From positions 154,192,809-154,256,808 of the forward strand of contig OY998175.1 of the NCBI GenBank assembly GCA_963921935.1: a stretch of DNA of 64,000 nucleotides. The letters are read 5' to 3'. Made by a program: the position numbers and the translations under genes. Positions within the stretch are counted from its first letter, which is position 1; each line of letters begins with the position of its first letter. The notes under the pieces were generated by a model. That model saw only the letters and a program-made list of their open reading frames with translations. It had not been told where the DNA came from and did no database searches. Positions 1 to 10,358 of this stretch are shown here, piece after piece. Source of the DNA: Galeruca laticollis. Its lineage: Eukaryota > Arthropoda > Insecta > Coleoptera > Chrysomelidae.

Positions 1-347
1 AAATTAGAATGAAATTCAAAATAATTTAAAAGAAACGCGTCAAATTTTCATATAGTTAGTAATTAGGTTATTTTATGCAAGGGATTTCAGGAATTTTAAT
101 AAATAGTAAATAAGTTATGTTAATATTTATATGTATAAAAATCTTTATCTCTATATGCTAATTTCTAATACAAAAATGTCATTTTCATGTTTCATATACG
201 GCTTAAAAATTCATGGTAATATAAACAGTGAATCGTCGTTAATCACACAATATCTATACAATTCATACGATATAGAGAAGTTTCGATAGCAACCCGCAAC
301 GTGATAGATTATGATGAAAATCAAAAAAGTCAGTTGGTTTTTAAAAT
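1..347. other. no gene recognised
   Basis: AT-rich sequence in which I see no coding frame or repeat structure. The open frame of the following CUB relic begins after a TAA at 342-344, so a splice acceptor could lie near 345. Confidence 0.4.
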
Positions 348-970
348 GTCAAAGTGAAAAGTCGTATTATAATTGATCTCGTCAAGAAGAACGTGCTAAT
401 TTACGCAAACTTTTCGGATTATTGTGGAGAAACGACCTCGTTCGAATTACAAGGAAGCATACAGTATATATCATCTGACAGAAACAGTAATAGTTGATGT
501 AATTGGGTAATACCTTCACCAGAAAATACAATAACTACATTAAGAATATTAAAATTGAACTTCTCAAGAAATTCCACGTGCTTGTCAATTATAAACTTCG
601 ACAATATTCAATTGAACGTGTGCAGTAACGACATACTACCCAAACCTGTTGTACTATCTTCAAGAAACAAACTCTCCGTAACTTTAAAATATAATAACCC
701 AGTGTTTTTATGTGTTTGGATTGATCTGGTTGTTACAATTCCACAAATATTTGTAGAACAGCAGATTTCGTTTGTACAGACCATTCTGATTTCACGGGGT
801 GTGCTATTTGTAATTCATCAACTACCCCTTGCAGTAATATTTCTATAGATAGATGTTTCGACCCGTATAAAGACAAATGTGACGGAATCATTAATTGTCC
901 AAAAGGCGAAGACGAAATAAACTGTTCAGAACTTTGTCCTCAGCTTATCAAATGTCCAAATGAAGATTAG
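348..970 (+). pseudogene. CUB plus LDL-receptor class A domain gene relic
   Basis: The frame containing the TGT at 423 reads as a CUB domain: CGE start, G-S-I-Q-Y, C-N-W at about 498-506, then FSRNSTCLSIINFD and the closing SSRNKLSVTLKYN. A TGA at 495-497 interrupts it just before C-N-W. Near 715-725 the reading frame shifts and a second frame (open 725-970) gives a cysteine-rich LDLa module with the Ca-binding pattern DKCDGIINCPKGEDEINC at 872-925, ending at TAG 968-970. CUB and LDLa modules pair in secreted or surface proteins of animals, usually for protein binding. With one nonsense codon and one frame change in about 620 bp it is most likely a pseudogene or retro-fragment; two exons of a host gene with assembly errors is the alternative. 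No signal peptide is seen. Confidence 0.65.
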
Positions 971-1309
971 TTTGGAGTGGATACAAACCTAGTAAATAAA
1001 AGGTACCATTTTAAAATATTATATTAGAGATCTCTAAATTAAAAAAAGGCCTTTATTTAAAAAACATTTTAATTGTTCAATAGTAATAGTAGTTTTATTT
1101 TTTTGTAGTATATCTGTACACATTTTCTGTTTGTAAATTTCTATGTTTTAAAAAAATTCCTGAAATCATAATTTTGTTCATTTTAATTTCACAAACCAAT
1201 AACTAGAGTTAATTTGAATGGCGCACTTGAACCCTACCCTTTGAAAAAGTTGGTATACATGTTTAATGATTTTTCAAATAATAAATAATAAATAATTATA
1301 GAATCCTAT

Positions 1310-1354
<45 letters not shown>

Positions 1355-1806
1355 TTTGAAAACTGAAAAACATCAGGTAATTTATTTAATCACAAAATAC
1401 TACAAACTTAATAATATAATAATAATTACTTGTTATTAAAGGTATTGTAATTTTTGATGACAACAGCTGTCAAGTTTTGCCGCGGGTAAACTCGAAAAAC
1501 CTGCTGACAGGTGCTGCCATACAGTTTTTCCATCGATTATTTTTTGACGTTTCTCGAAACCAATAGAAATTTTCAATTTCAGTAATTCATATACGGTTTA
1601 GCCAATCAAAACATTATTATAGTGGGAATAATCTACTTACATTATTCCAGTGAGAATAATTCAATGTACATTGTTTTTATTGAATGACAACCACATGATA
1701 ACGGATTTTCTTGATTTGACGAGCCTGTCATAAATTTTCAAGAAATTCGTAAAATGAATCCCAAACGTTTTAGTGAATCACCAGTCGATAATATAAATAA
1801 TATAAT
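971..1806. other. non-coding AT-rich stretch
   Basis: No convincing gene. It contains the (TA)n array below and, at 1755-1830, a short open frame (MNPKRFSESPVDN...) that could be a first exon of the Crypton relic that follows; that link is unproven. Confidence 0.3.
1313..1350. repeat. (TA)n microsatellite
   Basis: Uninterrupted AT dinucleotide run of 38 bp. It is one of six such arrays in the window; unlike several others, no element end is recognised next to it. Confidence 0.95.
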
Positions 1807-2092
1807 CAGTAGTAATATCACAAAACTTCAATGCATCCTAATTTGAATAACTCATTCTGTTTATACGAGTATTGAGTCGAGAGATATAAATTTGTTGAAA
1901 TAAAAATATAAAATCTTAAAAATGATTTTGATTGTAACGTCAAAAAATAATCTATCGAGTACCGCACGAGAGTTCGATAAATTAGATAATAATTCTCCAG
2001 GCATTTTCTCAAACTTGTTGCCATTCGGCAACAAGTTTTCTAAAATCGAATTATTTTCAATTTATTCTCACTTTCTTGTGATATTACTACTG
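1807..2092. repeat. inverted-repeat structure with perfect 17-bp arms
   Basis: CAGTAGTAATATCACAA at 1807-1823 is exactly reverse-complemented at 2076-2092. Inside lies a tight hairpin (CTTGTTGCC ATTC GGCAACAAG) near 2012-2034. The shape fits a small non-autonomous DNA element (MITE) or its remnant, but no target duplication is obvious. Confidence 0.4.
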
Positions 2093-2158
2093 ACAATAAC
2101 GGAACCCAACTTTTGAAAGCATGACAACCAGCATTGTAAACAAATTTTTTATGACGTT

Positions 2159-3401
2159 ATGTCAATTTTTCTCAAACTTGCGTTGTCAGAAAAGTTTTCA
2201 TTTGTGGCAATGTCGCGATTTGGAGAGTCTTCAAGTGGAGGAATAGAAAAAGCCATCAATGATAATGTGCCTCGCAATACTGTGAATTCAACTACATCAA
2301 CAATTTGCGATGTTTTCTTTGGAAAAAATATGAACTCATTGCAGAAACTTCCACTGAAGAGTTAGCTTCTATTTTATGTGACTGCGCATTCAACATGAAG
2401 AAGAACAATGGAGAAGATTATAAAGTGAGTGCAGTCAAGACGTTTGGAACACTTCAGCAAAAATGTTACAAGAGAAATACTTTAAAGAATTGAAAAGAAT
2501 GTTTAATCTATTCACGGACATACAGTTTAAGAAAGCGAGAAATGCACGCAACACAAAACGCAAAATTTTACAAGCAATCCCAGAAAAACAGAAGGTGAGT
2601 TCTAATGCTCTCACAAAACAAGAAATTTTTGAAATGGCACTGTCCTGGAGTGAAGAAGAACTTGTAGGCCTCCAAAGAAAATGTTATCACACTGCTGCGT
2701 ATGGATTGGCTTAGAGAGGTGGAGAAGCAGCAAATTGTAAGGTATTCTATTTTAAAATCGAGACAGACAACCGTGGAAGAAAGACCGGAAGAGTTGCATA
2801 TAACCCAGTGTTTACGAAGACAGCACAAGGGGGAAATCATAAGTTGGTCGACAGTAAATGGTTGGTAGCAAACACTGCAGAAGATTGTGTATGCCAAGTA
2901 AGATTGTTTAAACAAATTATAGGAAGACAGGGAAACCATATCACATGTGAAAAGTATTTTTTAACTCCAAATCCTTTCTGGCAAAAAACAAATTCGAAAG
3001 GATGGTATAAGAATTCTCCTATTGGGATCAACGAAATATCTAAATGGACCAAATCTTCGCCGAAAAATATAGGACTTGATATCAAGCAGGTGAAAATTAC
3101 GAACCATTCTAATTGAGCTGCCGCCGTAACTGAATTGTCCAGGAGTAGTAAAGGTGAACAAAAACTTGTGAAAATTACGGGACATAGCAACGCATCATCA
3201 TTAAAACCGTACCTTCAGTTAGATGAAGAACATCATAGAGAAATCATTGGTTCCATTCGTACTACTATCCAGGAAACAGTTACTACCACCGCTCAAAATA
3301 CTAGCATGCATCAAAATATTAACAAAAGACACGAACGTTCTGAAAATCAAGCTATTTTTAATAATTGTGTTTTTAACAATTGTACTTTTCCGTTAAATTA
3401 A
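2159..3401 (+). pseudogene. Crypton-type tyrosine recombinase (DUF3504) relic
   Basis: Three frames give one protein: an N-terminal part (MSRFGESSSGG, NTVNSTTSTI), an ELASILCDCAFNMKKNNGE block (frame from 2305), and a long frame from 2463 to 3401 interrupted by TAG 2712-2714 and TGA 3114-3116. The long frame holds GLQRKCYHTAAYGLA-stop-RGGE, KGWYKNSPIGINEISKW and the catalytic end ITNHSN-stop, then KITGHSNASSLKPYLQL. In tyrosine recombinases these correspond to the Arg-box, the HxxR motif and the nucleophilic Tyr in KPYL. The HxxR arginine position is the TGA at 3114, as expected from CGA to TGA decay. The protein would cut and rejoin DNA through a 3'-phosphotyrosine link. This copy is dead. 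Crypton versus a host DUF3504 gene such as ZMYM/KCTD1-like is not settled, but the context favours Crypton. Confidence 0.7.
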
Positions 3402-3473
3402 ATAAACTAATTTACATCTCATTTTTTGATCTATTGATTTACATAATCTTTAAATATTCTTACCAAATTACCT

Positions 3474-3641
3474 CTAGCTTTTTTTGAGTCGAAGTAAACT
3501 TGACATTTACAATTCGAATTTTGTTGCCGTTAGGTAATTCAACTAAAAAAACTACCAGAAAAAATTACTCGTCCTACGGACGTGCCAGGCAACAAAATTC
3601 TTATTGATATATGTCAAGCTTACTTCGACAAAACAAGCTCT
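3474..3641. repeat. imperfect inverted repeat, MITE-like hairpin
   Basis: The left arm (3474-3531, with GTCGAAGTAAACTTGACAT and AATTTTGTTGCC) matches the reverse complement of the right arm (3588-3641, with GGCAACAAAATT and TGTCAAGCTTACTTCGAC). Only about 55 bp separate the arms. Either a small foldback element or the tail of the Crypton copy just upstream. Confidence 0.5.
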
Positions 3642-3824
3642 CGTGTAATTATAAGTGACAAACCATTTATAACTCAAAATTGGGCATTTGTGATTGGTGG
3701 AAATTAAAACTAGGGAAATAGTCAATGAAATATTGCAAACGACTTAATTTATTAATGTCAGTTTGGTGTCAATCTTTTCAAAACCTGTCATCAATAATTA
3801 TCACATCGTATTTAAAGTTTCAGT

Positions 3825-4950
3825 ATGGTAGAATTTACCTTTAGTGAATATGCCGACATGCATTTGATGTATGGTTTGGCTTCTGGTAACTCGTCAGAAG
3901 CCAGAAGGTTGCATACTGAACGCTTTCCGGGCAGAATTATACCCGACTGTAGAACTTTTGTTAGGGTTGATCGCAGCTTACGGGAAACAGGTTTGCCTAC
4001 ATAAATTAAGTAAACTAGTGTCCATTATTTTTTATAGAATGATATTTTAGGAAGTGGCCTACCAAAAAAAGGTGGCGAAGGTCAACAACGAACTATACGA
4101 ATACCAGCTTTAGAGCAAAATGCATCAGATGCTGATCCCACAACTAGCGTACGCAAAATGTTACTAAAATTTAACGTTTCAACGACAACTATTCATAAGA
4201 TTCTCCAGGAGCAACTTCTTAACCCCTTTCACATCCAGAAAGTACATGCCATGAAAGTAGAGGATTATCCAGTAAGACTGGCCTACGTTCGTTAGATTCT
4301 AGATAAACAACGAGTTGATAACACATTTTTTGGAAAAGTACTGATTACTGATGAAGCTGGTTTCACACGAGACGGTTTTATTAATTCCCATAATTTACAT
4401 TTATGGACAGATGAAAACCCTCACGGTACAATTCAAACAAAGAATCAACATCGATTTGTTGTTAATGTGTGGGCAGAAATAGTGGGTAATAATTCAGTAG
4501 GTCCATATTTTTTTATAATAACCTGAATGGTGAGTGATACTTAGAATTTCTCCAAAATGATTTCCCACCCATGTTATGTGATATTCCTCAAAAAATTCGC
4601 AGAGACATGTGGTTTATGTACGATGGACCCCTCCCCACTTTCTGAATGATGTAAAAAATTATCCTAATAACATTTTTCCTAATAGGTGGATTGGTCAGGG
4701 AGGTCCATTTGCATGGCCACCACGTTCCCCTGAATTAAATACAATGGATTCATTTTTTTTGGGATATCTTAAAAGCTCGGTATATGCAACACCGGTAAAC
4801 ACAAGGAACGAAATGATCGATATAATAAACTTCCATTGTGACGCTATAAAGCAGAATTTTGGAACGCTCTTCCAAGGTCAAAGAAATATTCTCCGTAGAC
4901 TCCGGAAGTGTGTAGAAATGCACGGTGCCTACTTTGAACATTTATTATAG
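3825..4950 (+). pseudogene. DUF4817/DDE transposase relic (IS630-Tc1-mariner superfamily)
   Basis: ATG at 3825 opens an HTH-type DUF4817 domain (FTFSEYADMHLMYGLASGN, RRLHTERFPGR, SLRETG). Splicing a 61-bp GT-AG intron (3991-4051) continues in frame into GLPKKGGEGQQRT and the DDE domain: ITDEAGFTRDGFINSHNLH (first Asp), WFMYDGP (second Asp) and WPPRSPELN (third acidic). Breaks: TAG at about 4294 (YVR-stop-ILDK), frame loss near 4510-4520, and another near 4625-4640, after which 4640-4950 is open to EHLL. Family members cut and paste DNA at TA sites. The element's left end is not recognised; the right end is probably near 5422. Clearly inactive. Confidence 0.8.
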
Positions 4951-5422
4951 TTTTTTGTTTTGTTTTCATTTGATAAGTTGTAGGCTAACCAACTAAATTT
5001 TTTTACAGTTCAATTTTTTCCTTATACAATTAATAATAATTTTCTTCAGAATGTCTCTTTATGGCGATCGGTTTCCTTGGCATGTACAACGATCTAAAAA
5101 TCTACATATCTCCTAAACTATAAATTTTATCGAGTTACGGATTGTTAACCATTGGGCATGAGCCGCCCCTGGCCTTCAGATAGTAGTGTAGAATTACTTA
5201 TTCCATCAAACACACTACATGGACATACGTAATTATCCATTAAAAATTCATAATATTCCAATGTATAACTTAGAAAATACACTTAAATATAAGTTCTAAT
5301 TTCGCAACTTTAAAGGCCTATAACTCAGAAGCGAGGAGTCGTATGAGAAATTTTTTTATCTCACAGCATTATTTTCACCCACTCCCGAATTTTTGCATCA
5401 AGTCCCGGAACACGTTGTATAA
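4951..5422 (+). mobile_element. 3' non-coding end of the DUF4817 transposon
   Basis: No coding frame. The stretch runs from the transposase stop to ACACGTTGTATA at about 5411-5422, resembling the ACACCCTGTATA terminus I associate with this transposon type; a matching TATACAGGGTGTTACC start occurs as a fragment at 54439. It abuts minus-strand Harbinger coding sequence (5437-5472). Confidence 0.45.
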
Positions 5423-5436
5423 AATATAAATCTTAC

Positions 5437-5472
5437 CTTTAACAAACGGCTAGTTTTTCTAATGTTGATAAA
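5437..5472 (-). pseudogene. PIF/Harbinger transposase piece, left of the DUF7869 element
   Basis: On the minus strand this reads LSTLEKLAVCLK followed by a GTAAG splice donor (complement of 5432-5436). It continues, in frame and without loss, the Harbinger fragment that stops at 8486 on the other side of the 5473-8483 element. The pair therefore marks the empty target site. Confidence 0.65.
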
Positions 5473-8400
5473 TCGTCGGTTTAGAGGTAAAACTCATTAT
5501 GTACATCTTCCATGAAATTGAGTTAAAAATACGTAAGTGACCATTTTTTTCCATTCTTTCATATGAAAAACTCAGTAAGTATATATAGTAGGTAGAAAAG
5601 TAACTTTTCCACAAGTAAATTTCACTTAGTACATTACGAATATCTTGCCCATAATAGTAAAATTAATTAAGTAACTTACTGAGATTTTCGCTGCACAGTT
5701 TTTAACACACGTGTTACATACACTGCCTGCGACGATCGATAAGTTCACACAAGAAACAGTCAAGAAATATCTTTTGAGGTGATAACATTTTGTTACCGAC
5801 CTCCGATTTAAAGTGTAGCACCTACTATCTAGAGAGTTATATAGTTATTTGTGAGTTATTTTATATAATATTTTACTGTCGTGATGTCGTCAAGAACTGA
5901 CAAGATTTTGGAATCATGTAAAAATTTAAGGGTAAGTCTGTTTTCTAATGAAATTTTGTTATGACATTCATTTGCAACATATATTGCCCTTCGTTCATTG
6001 CATAATCGTTTTGATTATTTAAGTATTCAACACCAGATGCAATTATATTGAATGTTTGTTTATTCAATATGAAACGAGCGGTAATATCCTACATTCCTTG
6101 CAAGACGTTCAAGATGTCAACAGAGATTCAAATAAGTTTAATGTTCATCTGCCTTCTACCAATTTTGATGACTTTCCTTCAACATCTTCTGCTAATTTAA
6201 AAGAATTGTTTACATTATCCGAGCAAAACAGTAACCGAGGTAATTTAATTTCTGACTCTGATTCTTATCCATACCGAAACAGTCCTGAAATGATTGTCAA
6301 GTCTTAGTTAAGTCGTGAATGATTTGACAACGTCGATAAATGGCACGAAAAAGAAGAAAATGAGTAATATAACCTAATTTTTTATTATGATTATATTTTA
6401 AGTTTTCACCGGTGTTTGTGAATTAACATAATTCACAGTTTTAAAAATATTATAGAAAATGAGCAAACAAACTCCACAACATGGCGAGAAAAAGTGACGA
6501 ATTAACTTCTGATGAATACGATAGCGATGCTGATCCCGAATATACACCATCTGATAGTAAATCAACTGACAGTGGAGCAAATGAAAATATTACTGAGAGT
6601 ACAGTTAAACCTCGTTGGAGAAAAGTTAATACCCATAACTGGAAAGCGAATACAATTAAAAAATTACGCTCTGAATGTAAACCGTATGTAACAAAAACAG
6701 GGTTGAATGCTGCTAAGGCCCCGAAAGCAATCGACTGTAGTAAATGTCGATTTAAATGTGCAATTAACTTTTCGATTGATTACCGTATTGAACTTTGCAA
6801 ATCCTATTGGGATCTTAAGGACTACAGGCGTCAAAAAGATTATATAATCAAAACGTAAGGACAGAAATACCCAAACGACGTCGGGTGGGAGCCAAGAAAC
6901 AACGAATAATGGCAAAGCAATACTATTTAAGAAGTTCCAATGGAATCTTTCATCTTTGCTCCAATTTTTTTGCAAAAACTCTATGCATATCAAATGGACT
7001 AAAAAATACCGCCTTGGCAAAACGCAACGAATTTGGTAGTTTCTCAGGCTCAGAGAACAGGGGACACAAAACTCCAGGAAATGCTACTAGTAAGGAAAAT
7101 ACAGATCTTGTCAAACAACACATTGAAAGTTTTCCTCGTATGCTACCTCATTATGTGAGAAAAACTAGTAGCAGGCAGTATTTAGATCCAAAATTAAGTA
7201 TTCTCAATCAATTTAGATTTTTGCAAAGACAAAAATCTTGTGCTTGTTAAAAGTAACATGTACCGAAAAAAAATTTGAGCACAGTACAATATCTCCTTTT
7301 TCACCCCCAAAAGGGATCAGTGCAGTATTTGCATAAAATATTATTCTGCAAAGGATGAGGAAGGTGAACGTGTTAAGAATATGTACGAGGAGCATGTGGC
7401 TAGGAAAGAATAGTGCTATCAAGCAAAACAAGAAGATAAAAGAAAAGCCAACGATAATGAAAGATTTCAGACCATTAGATTTGACCTGCAGAGTGTCCTA
7501 CAATTATCGTCATCAGACGTAGGACTGTTATATTTTAGCAGAAAATTGTGCGTATATAATTTAACAATTTATGAAAGGGGAAAAGAAAATAAAGGTTTTT
7601 GTTTTTGGTGCCACGAATTGAAGGGAAAGAGGAGATCCAATGAAATCGCAACTATTCTAACAAATTACATAGATAGGCTCCCCAACAACATAACACATTT
7701 ATCTATGTTCTCTCACACTTGCGGGGGTCAGAGCCGAAACCAGAACGTAGCAGCAGCAATGCTATATTCTCTTCAAAATCATGCGATAATGGAAACGATT
7801 GAGCATAAAGTTCTGGAATCTGGTCATTCGTATATGGAGTGTGACTCCATGCACTCTGCTATTGAGAAGGAGAAAAATAATAGATCAGTTTTTGTAATGA
7901 ACGATTGGAAGGAAATATTTAGAAGTGCACGAACAAAAAACAAATCAAATAAAAACCCCTATGAAGTCATCGAAGTGAAGTACACAGAGTTTTTTTTTAT
8001 TTTCAAGATCTTGCATCGAATATGTTTAAGAATAGAAACATAGATGAGGATGGAAATAAGGTCAAATGGTTAAAGATAAAAAGTCTCAAATATGAAAAAT
8101 GTAGTCCAGATCACATTTATTATAAGTTTAGTCACTTTTCTGGCTTCAAACGAAGGAAAAGGTAGGAGTCGCCAAAAGCCCCATGCTATCAAATCCGCTT
8201 ACTCTCGTCAACTACCAATTGCTGATAAGAAGAAGAAATACCTCATCAAACTCTGCGATTTCTCTACAATACCTGAAGAATTGTATTCTTGGTATAGGTC
8301 ATTGCCTACTAAATCAGATGAACATGAAGAAGAACTAGCACCTGAACCGGCAGTTGATGAATCGGATGATGAGGAAATATGACTTTTTTGTCATATGAGC

Positions 8401-8483
8401 TTCACTCAGGAGTTTTTTGTGCATATTTCATAATTTTATATTTCATAATTCAAAAAATGCGACTTCCACCTCTAAACCGACGA
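5473..8483 (+). mobile_element. TIR element carrying a DUF7869-like gene
   Basis: TCGTCGGTTTAGAGGT at 5473-5488 is exactly inverted at 8468-8483, and the next bases are still partly matched. Both ends are flanked by AA (5471-5472 and 8484-8485), which fits a 2-bp target duplication. Removing 5473-8483 plus one AA restores an uninterrupted Harbinger transposase frame (EFKEY from the right, LSTLEKLAVCLK from the left), so the boundaries are well supported. Length 3011 bp. The only gene inside is the DUF7869-like one, which makes it the candidate transposase. I do not know an established superfamily assignment for it. Confidence 0.7.
5884..8382 (+). pseudogene. DUF7869-like protein gene of the TIR element
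   Basis: Probable start MSSRTDKILESCKNL at 5884 with a splice donor GGTAAG at 5931. An acidic region lies at 6056-6300, then 6481-6845 (MARKSDELTSDEYDSDADPE, PRWRKVNTHNW, a Cys pair KCRFKC). Degenerate frames at 6850-7440 keep FYLRSS, VCSNFF-like and FPRMLPHYVRKTSSRQYLD patterns and a Cys motif QCSICIKYY. The segment 7546-8000 holds LCVYNLTIYE, FWCHELKGKRRSNEI, MFSHTCGGQSRNQN and GHSYMECDSMHSAIEKE; 8160-8382 ends LPIADKKKKYLIKLC with an acidic tail. The D, E and H residues in DxxSRKL, HELKGKRRSNEI, SHTCGGQ and GHSYMECDS could form a DDE-like nuclease centre, but that is inference. Many frameshifts and stops (for example a T-run slip near 7990) make it inactive. The DUF7869 name is from memory and needs an HMM check. 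Confidence 0.6.
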
Positions 8484-8485
8484 AA

Positions 8486-8930
8486 TACTCCTTAAACTCG
8501 GTGTTCTGTTTACTTATCAATGATTGGTTACAATGGTTTGAAACTCATATTGGATCATTATGAAGTATTTGAAAAATATGTCTTCATCGTCTACTAGCTC
8601 TTTGTACAACGTGTAGAATTTTCCTATTTTTTTAATTCATTGGATGTACACCACATCTTCCTTTCCTTTTTTGCTCTTCTTTCACACATTCCAATGTATT
8701 TCCTTCTTCTTCTCCTTCTGCAAGTAAAATTGCTACCACAGCTAATTCTTGAACCGAAAAGTTTTTAAATATGCTTGCAGTAGGAATGTTTGCATTACTC
8801 TCTAATTTGTCTGTCGGCATATGTGAGTTGTCCGTATAGTAGTGTGAAAACTTGTGTCTGTGCCGTATGTGCCACGTTACGTGCTGGACACGCCACGTGC
8901 TGATAGATGTGTATGGTGCTTTCAATGTAA
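8486..8930 (-). pseudogene. PIF/Harbinger transposase N-terminal fragment
   Basis: The minus strand reads FSVQELAVVAILLAEGEEEG, KRKGRCGVHPMN, then after an A-run frame slip FYTLYKELVDDEDIFF and ISKQNTEFKEY. That order (acidic N-terminus, VHP motif, YKEL, KQxTxFR) is that of a Harbinger-type nuclease before its DDE core. The frame ends exactly at the right TIR of the 5473-8483 element and resumes at 5472. No DDE exon survives left of 5437, where the DUF4817 transposon begins. Dead copy. Confidence 0.65.
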
Positions 8931-9289
8931 TATACACACACTTGTAAAGTTGCTGTTTTCTGCATATAAGTTAAAGATATTTATAAACAAAATTACTCAC
9001 GAAGATCAGATACACGTTGACTGCCTTTATCCAAGTTGATAATAAACTTCTCTTTGGAAATTTTTTCTATATCCACCTTGTTAAAATGGGAAGCACCTTG
9101 GCCCAGCTGCTAACAGGATTGTTTGTAGTTTCTGTTTCAATAATAGCTACCACAGTTGAACTTAATGTTGGAGAAGTATTATTTCTTCGAACTGCTGACT
9201 TAAGTTGATGCCATATAGGTTAAATTAGATTAAGCATACAGAGATAAGGAGTAAGTCTGAGTAGCGTATGCCCCAAGCTTTCAGCCAAT
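8931..9289. other. no gene recognised
   Basis: Upstream flank of the minus-strand Harbinger fragment. I see no coding frame with family resemblance. Confidence 0.3.
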
Positions 9290-9720
9290 GAATCTCAAAA
9301 ATATTTTTGTTTTATGAATAACTGCGTAAAGCTTCTAGTAACTTTTTTTTGTGTACTTTTCGCCATAGTATTTATTATTTAACATATATTCTTGTATAGT
9401 GACTTTGGTGCCATTTGAACATGGTACTTTATCTAATCTTCGACTGTGGTAGCTAGAATTATCCACGACGATAATACTGGGTGGAATATTTGATATGAGT
9501 TTATTTTGGAGCCAGTCTTCAAATAATCCGGCTGTAATATCATTCTGATAATCGACTAAAGAGTTCTTAATATTCTGTTCCTATGAAGACAATGCATTTG
9601 ATATAAAACCATTTTCGGCTCTAACGTGAATTATCGTAATGCGTTTTCCTTTATTAGTGGGCCATTCAAGTATTACGTAAGCATTATAGGGGGGCCGGGG
9701 GTCTTTGCTTTGCTTATTTT
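9290..9720 (-). pseudogene. IS630-type DDE transposase fragment
   Basis: On the minus strand, 9650-9590 reads NKGKRITIIHVRAENGF and 9540-9400 reads GLFEDWLQNKLISNIPPS, VDNSSYHSRR. These are the GKGKR-I-I-H and the second-Asp MDNxxYHSR motifs of IS630-Tc1-mariner transposases (DDE_3). The first-Asp and final-Glu regions are missing or unrecognisable. It resembles, but is not a copy of, the intact transposase at 54806-56182. Confidence 0.6.
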
Positions 9721-10043
9721 TGATGACATGGGGAGTGGGGGTCTAGATAGTAATTACGTCAGCAGTAGTTATTCACTTTTTTACACATATGGCAACCCAC
9801 ACATTGTCTATGTTTGAAAACGCATCTTCGGGGATTCCCACAAATAATGTATACGTTTAGGTACTCGCTTAGAACCGAGTAAGGGAATTACCGCGCACTA
9901 TTCGCTTTTCTAATTTCTTCCGTCAATATATTGCTTCGTTTCGGTACGATTGACGATTTGACGTACTGTATGCAAAGCAAAGCAAGTTAATGTTTGTGTT
10001 ACCGTTGATCCACTGTCGCCAAAGTTGAATTGTTTAATTAAGA

Positions 10044-10250
10044 TGTCGTTTCAAATAGACAAATCCAAGTTATACCAAAAATTGTTCGAAAGTTTAAAAA
10101 AATCTCATACAAATATGAATGTACAAAATGTACAGAAATTAGTTAACGAAGTGTGGCGGAATTATTAGTTACAAGGAAAGTCCGATAAGGAACTTAATAT
10201 TATTGTCTCTACGAGAATTGAAGAATTGCAAGCAGCGACTAAAGGAGTTT
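10044..10250 (+). pseudogene. short degenerate ORF of unknown function
   Basis: ATG 10044 gives MSFQIDKSKLYQKLFESLKK, VQNVQKLVNEVW then a stop at about 10167; the same frame goes on with LQGKSDKELNIIV and RIEELQAATKG. The composition is helical and Lys-rich, like a small DNA-binding module. I do not recognise the family. It lies just upstream of the Harbinger transposase start and could belong to that or to an older element. Confidence 0.35.
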
Positions 10251-10256
10251 CTAAGC

Positions 10257-10358
10257 TAACATTTTTACTGCAATATGTTGTAGCAATATTCGCAACTATA
10301 GCCCAGCCATCATGACAACATTGGCAGCAGGATATGGTCCGGAAATATATATTTCGGC
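10257..10358. repeat. palindromic GCAATATTGC-rich element
   Basis: Begins TAACATTTTTACTGCAATAT and ends with CGGCAATATTTATT. It resembles the reverse complement of 18549-18655 (TAATATTTTTATTGCAATAT). The two could be ends of one large element or two copies of a short MITE. Sequence match is partial. Confidence 0.3.
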
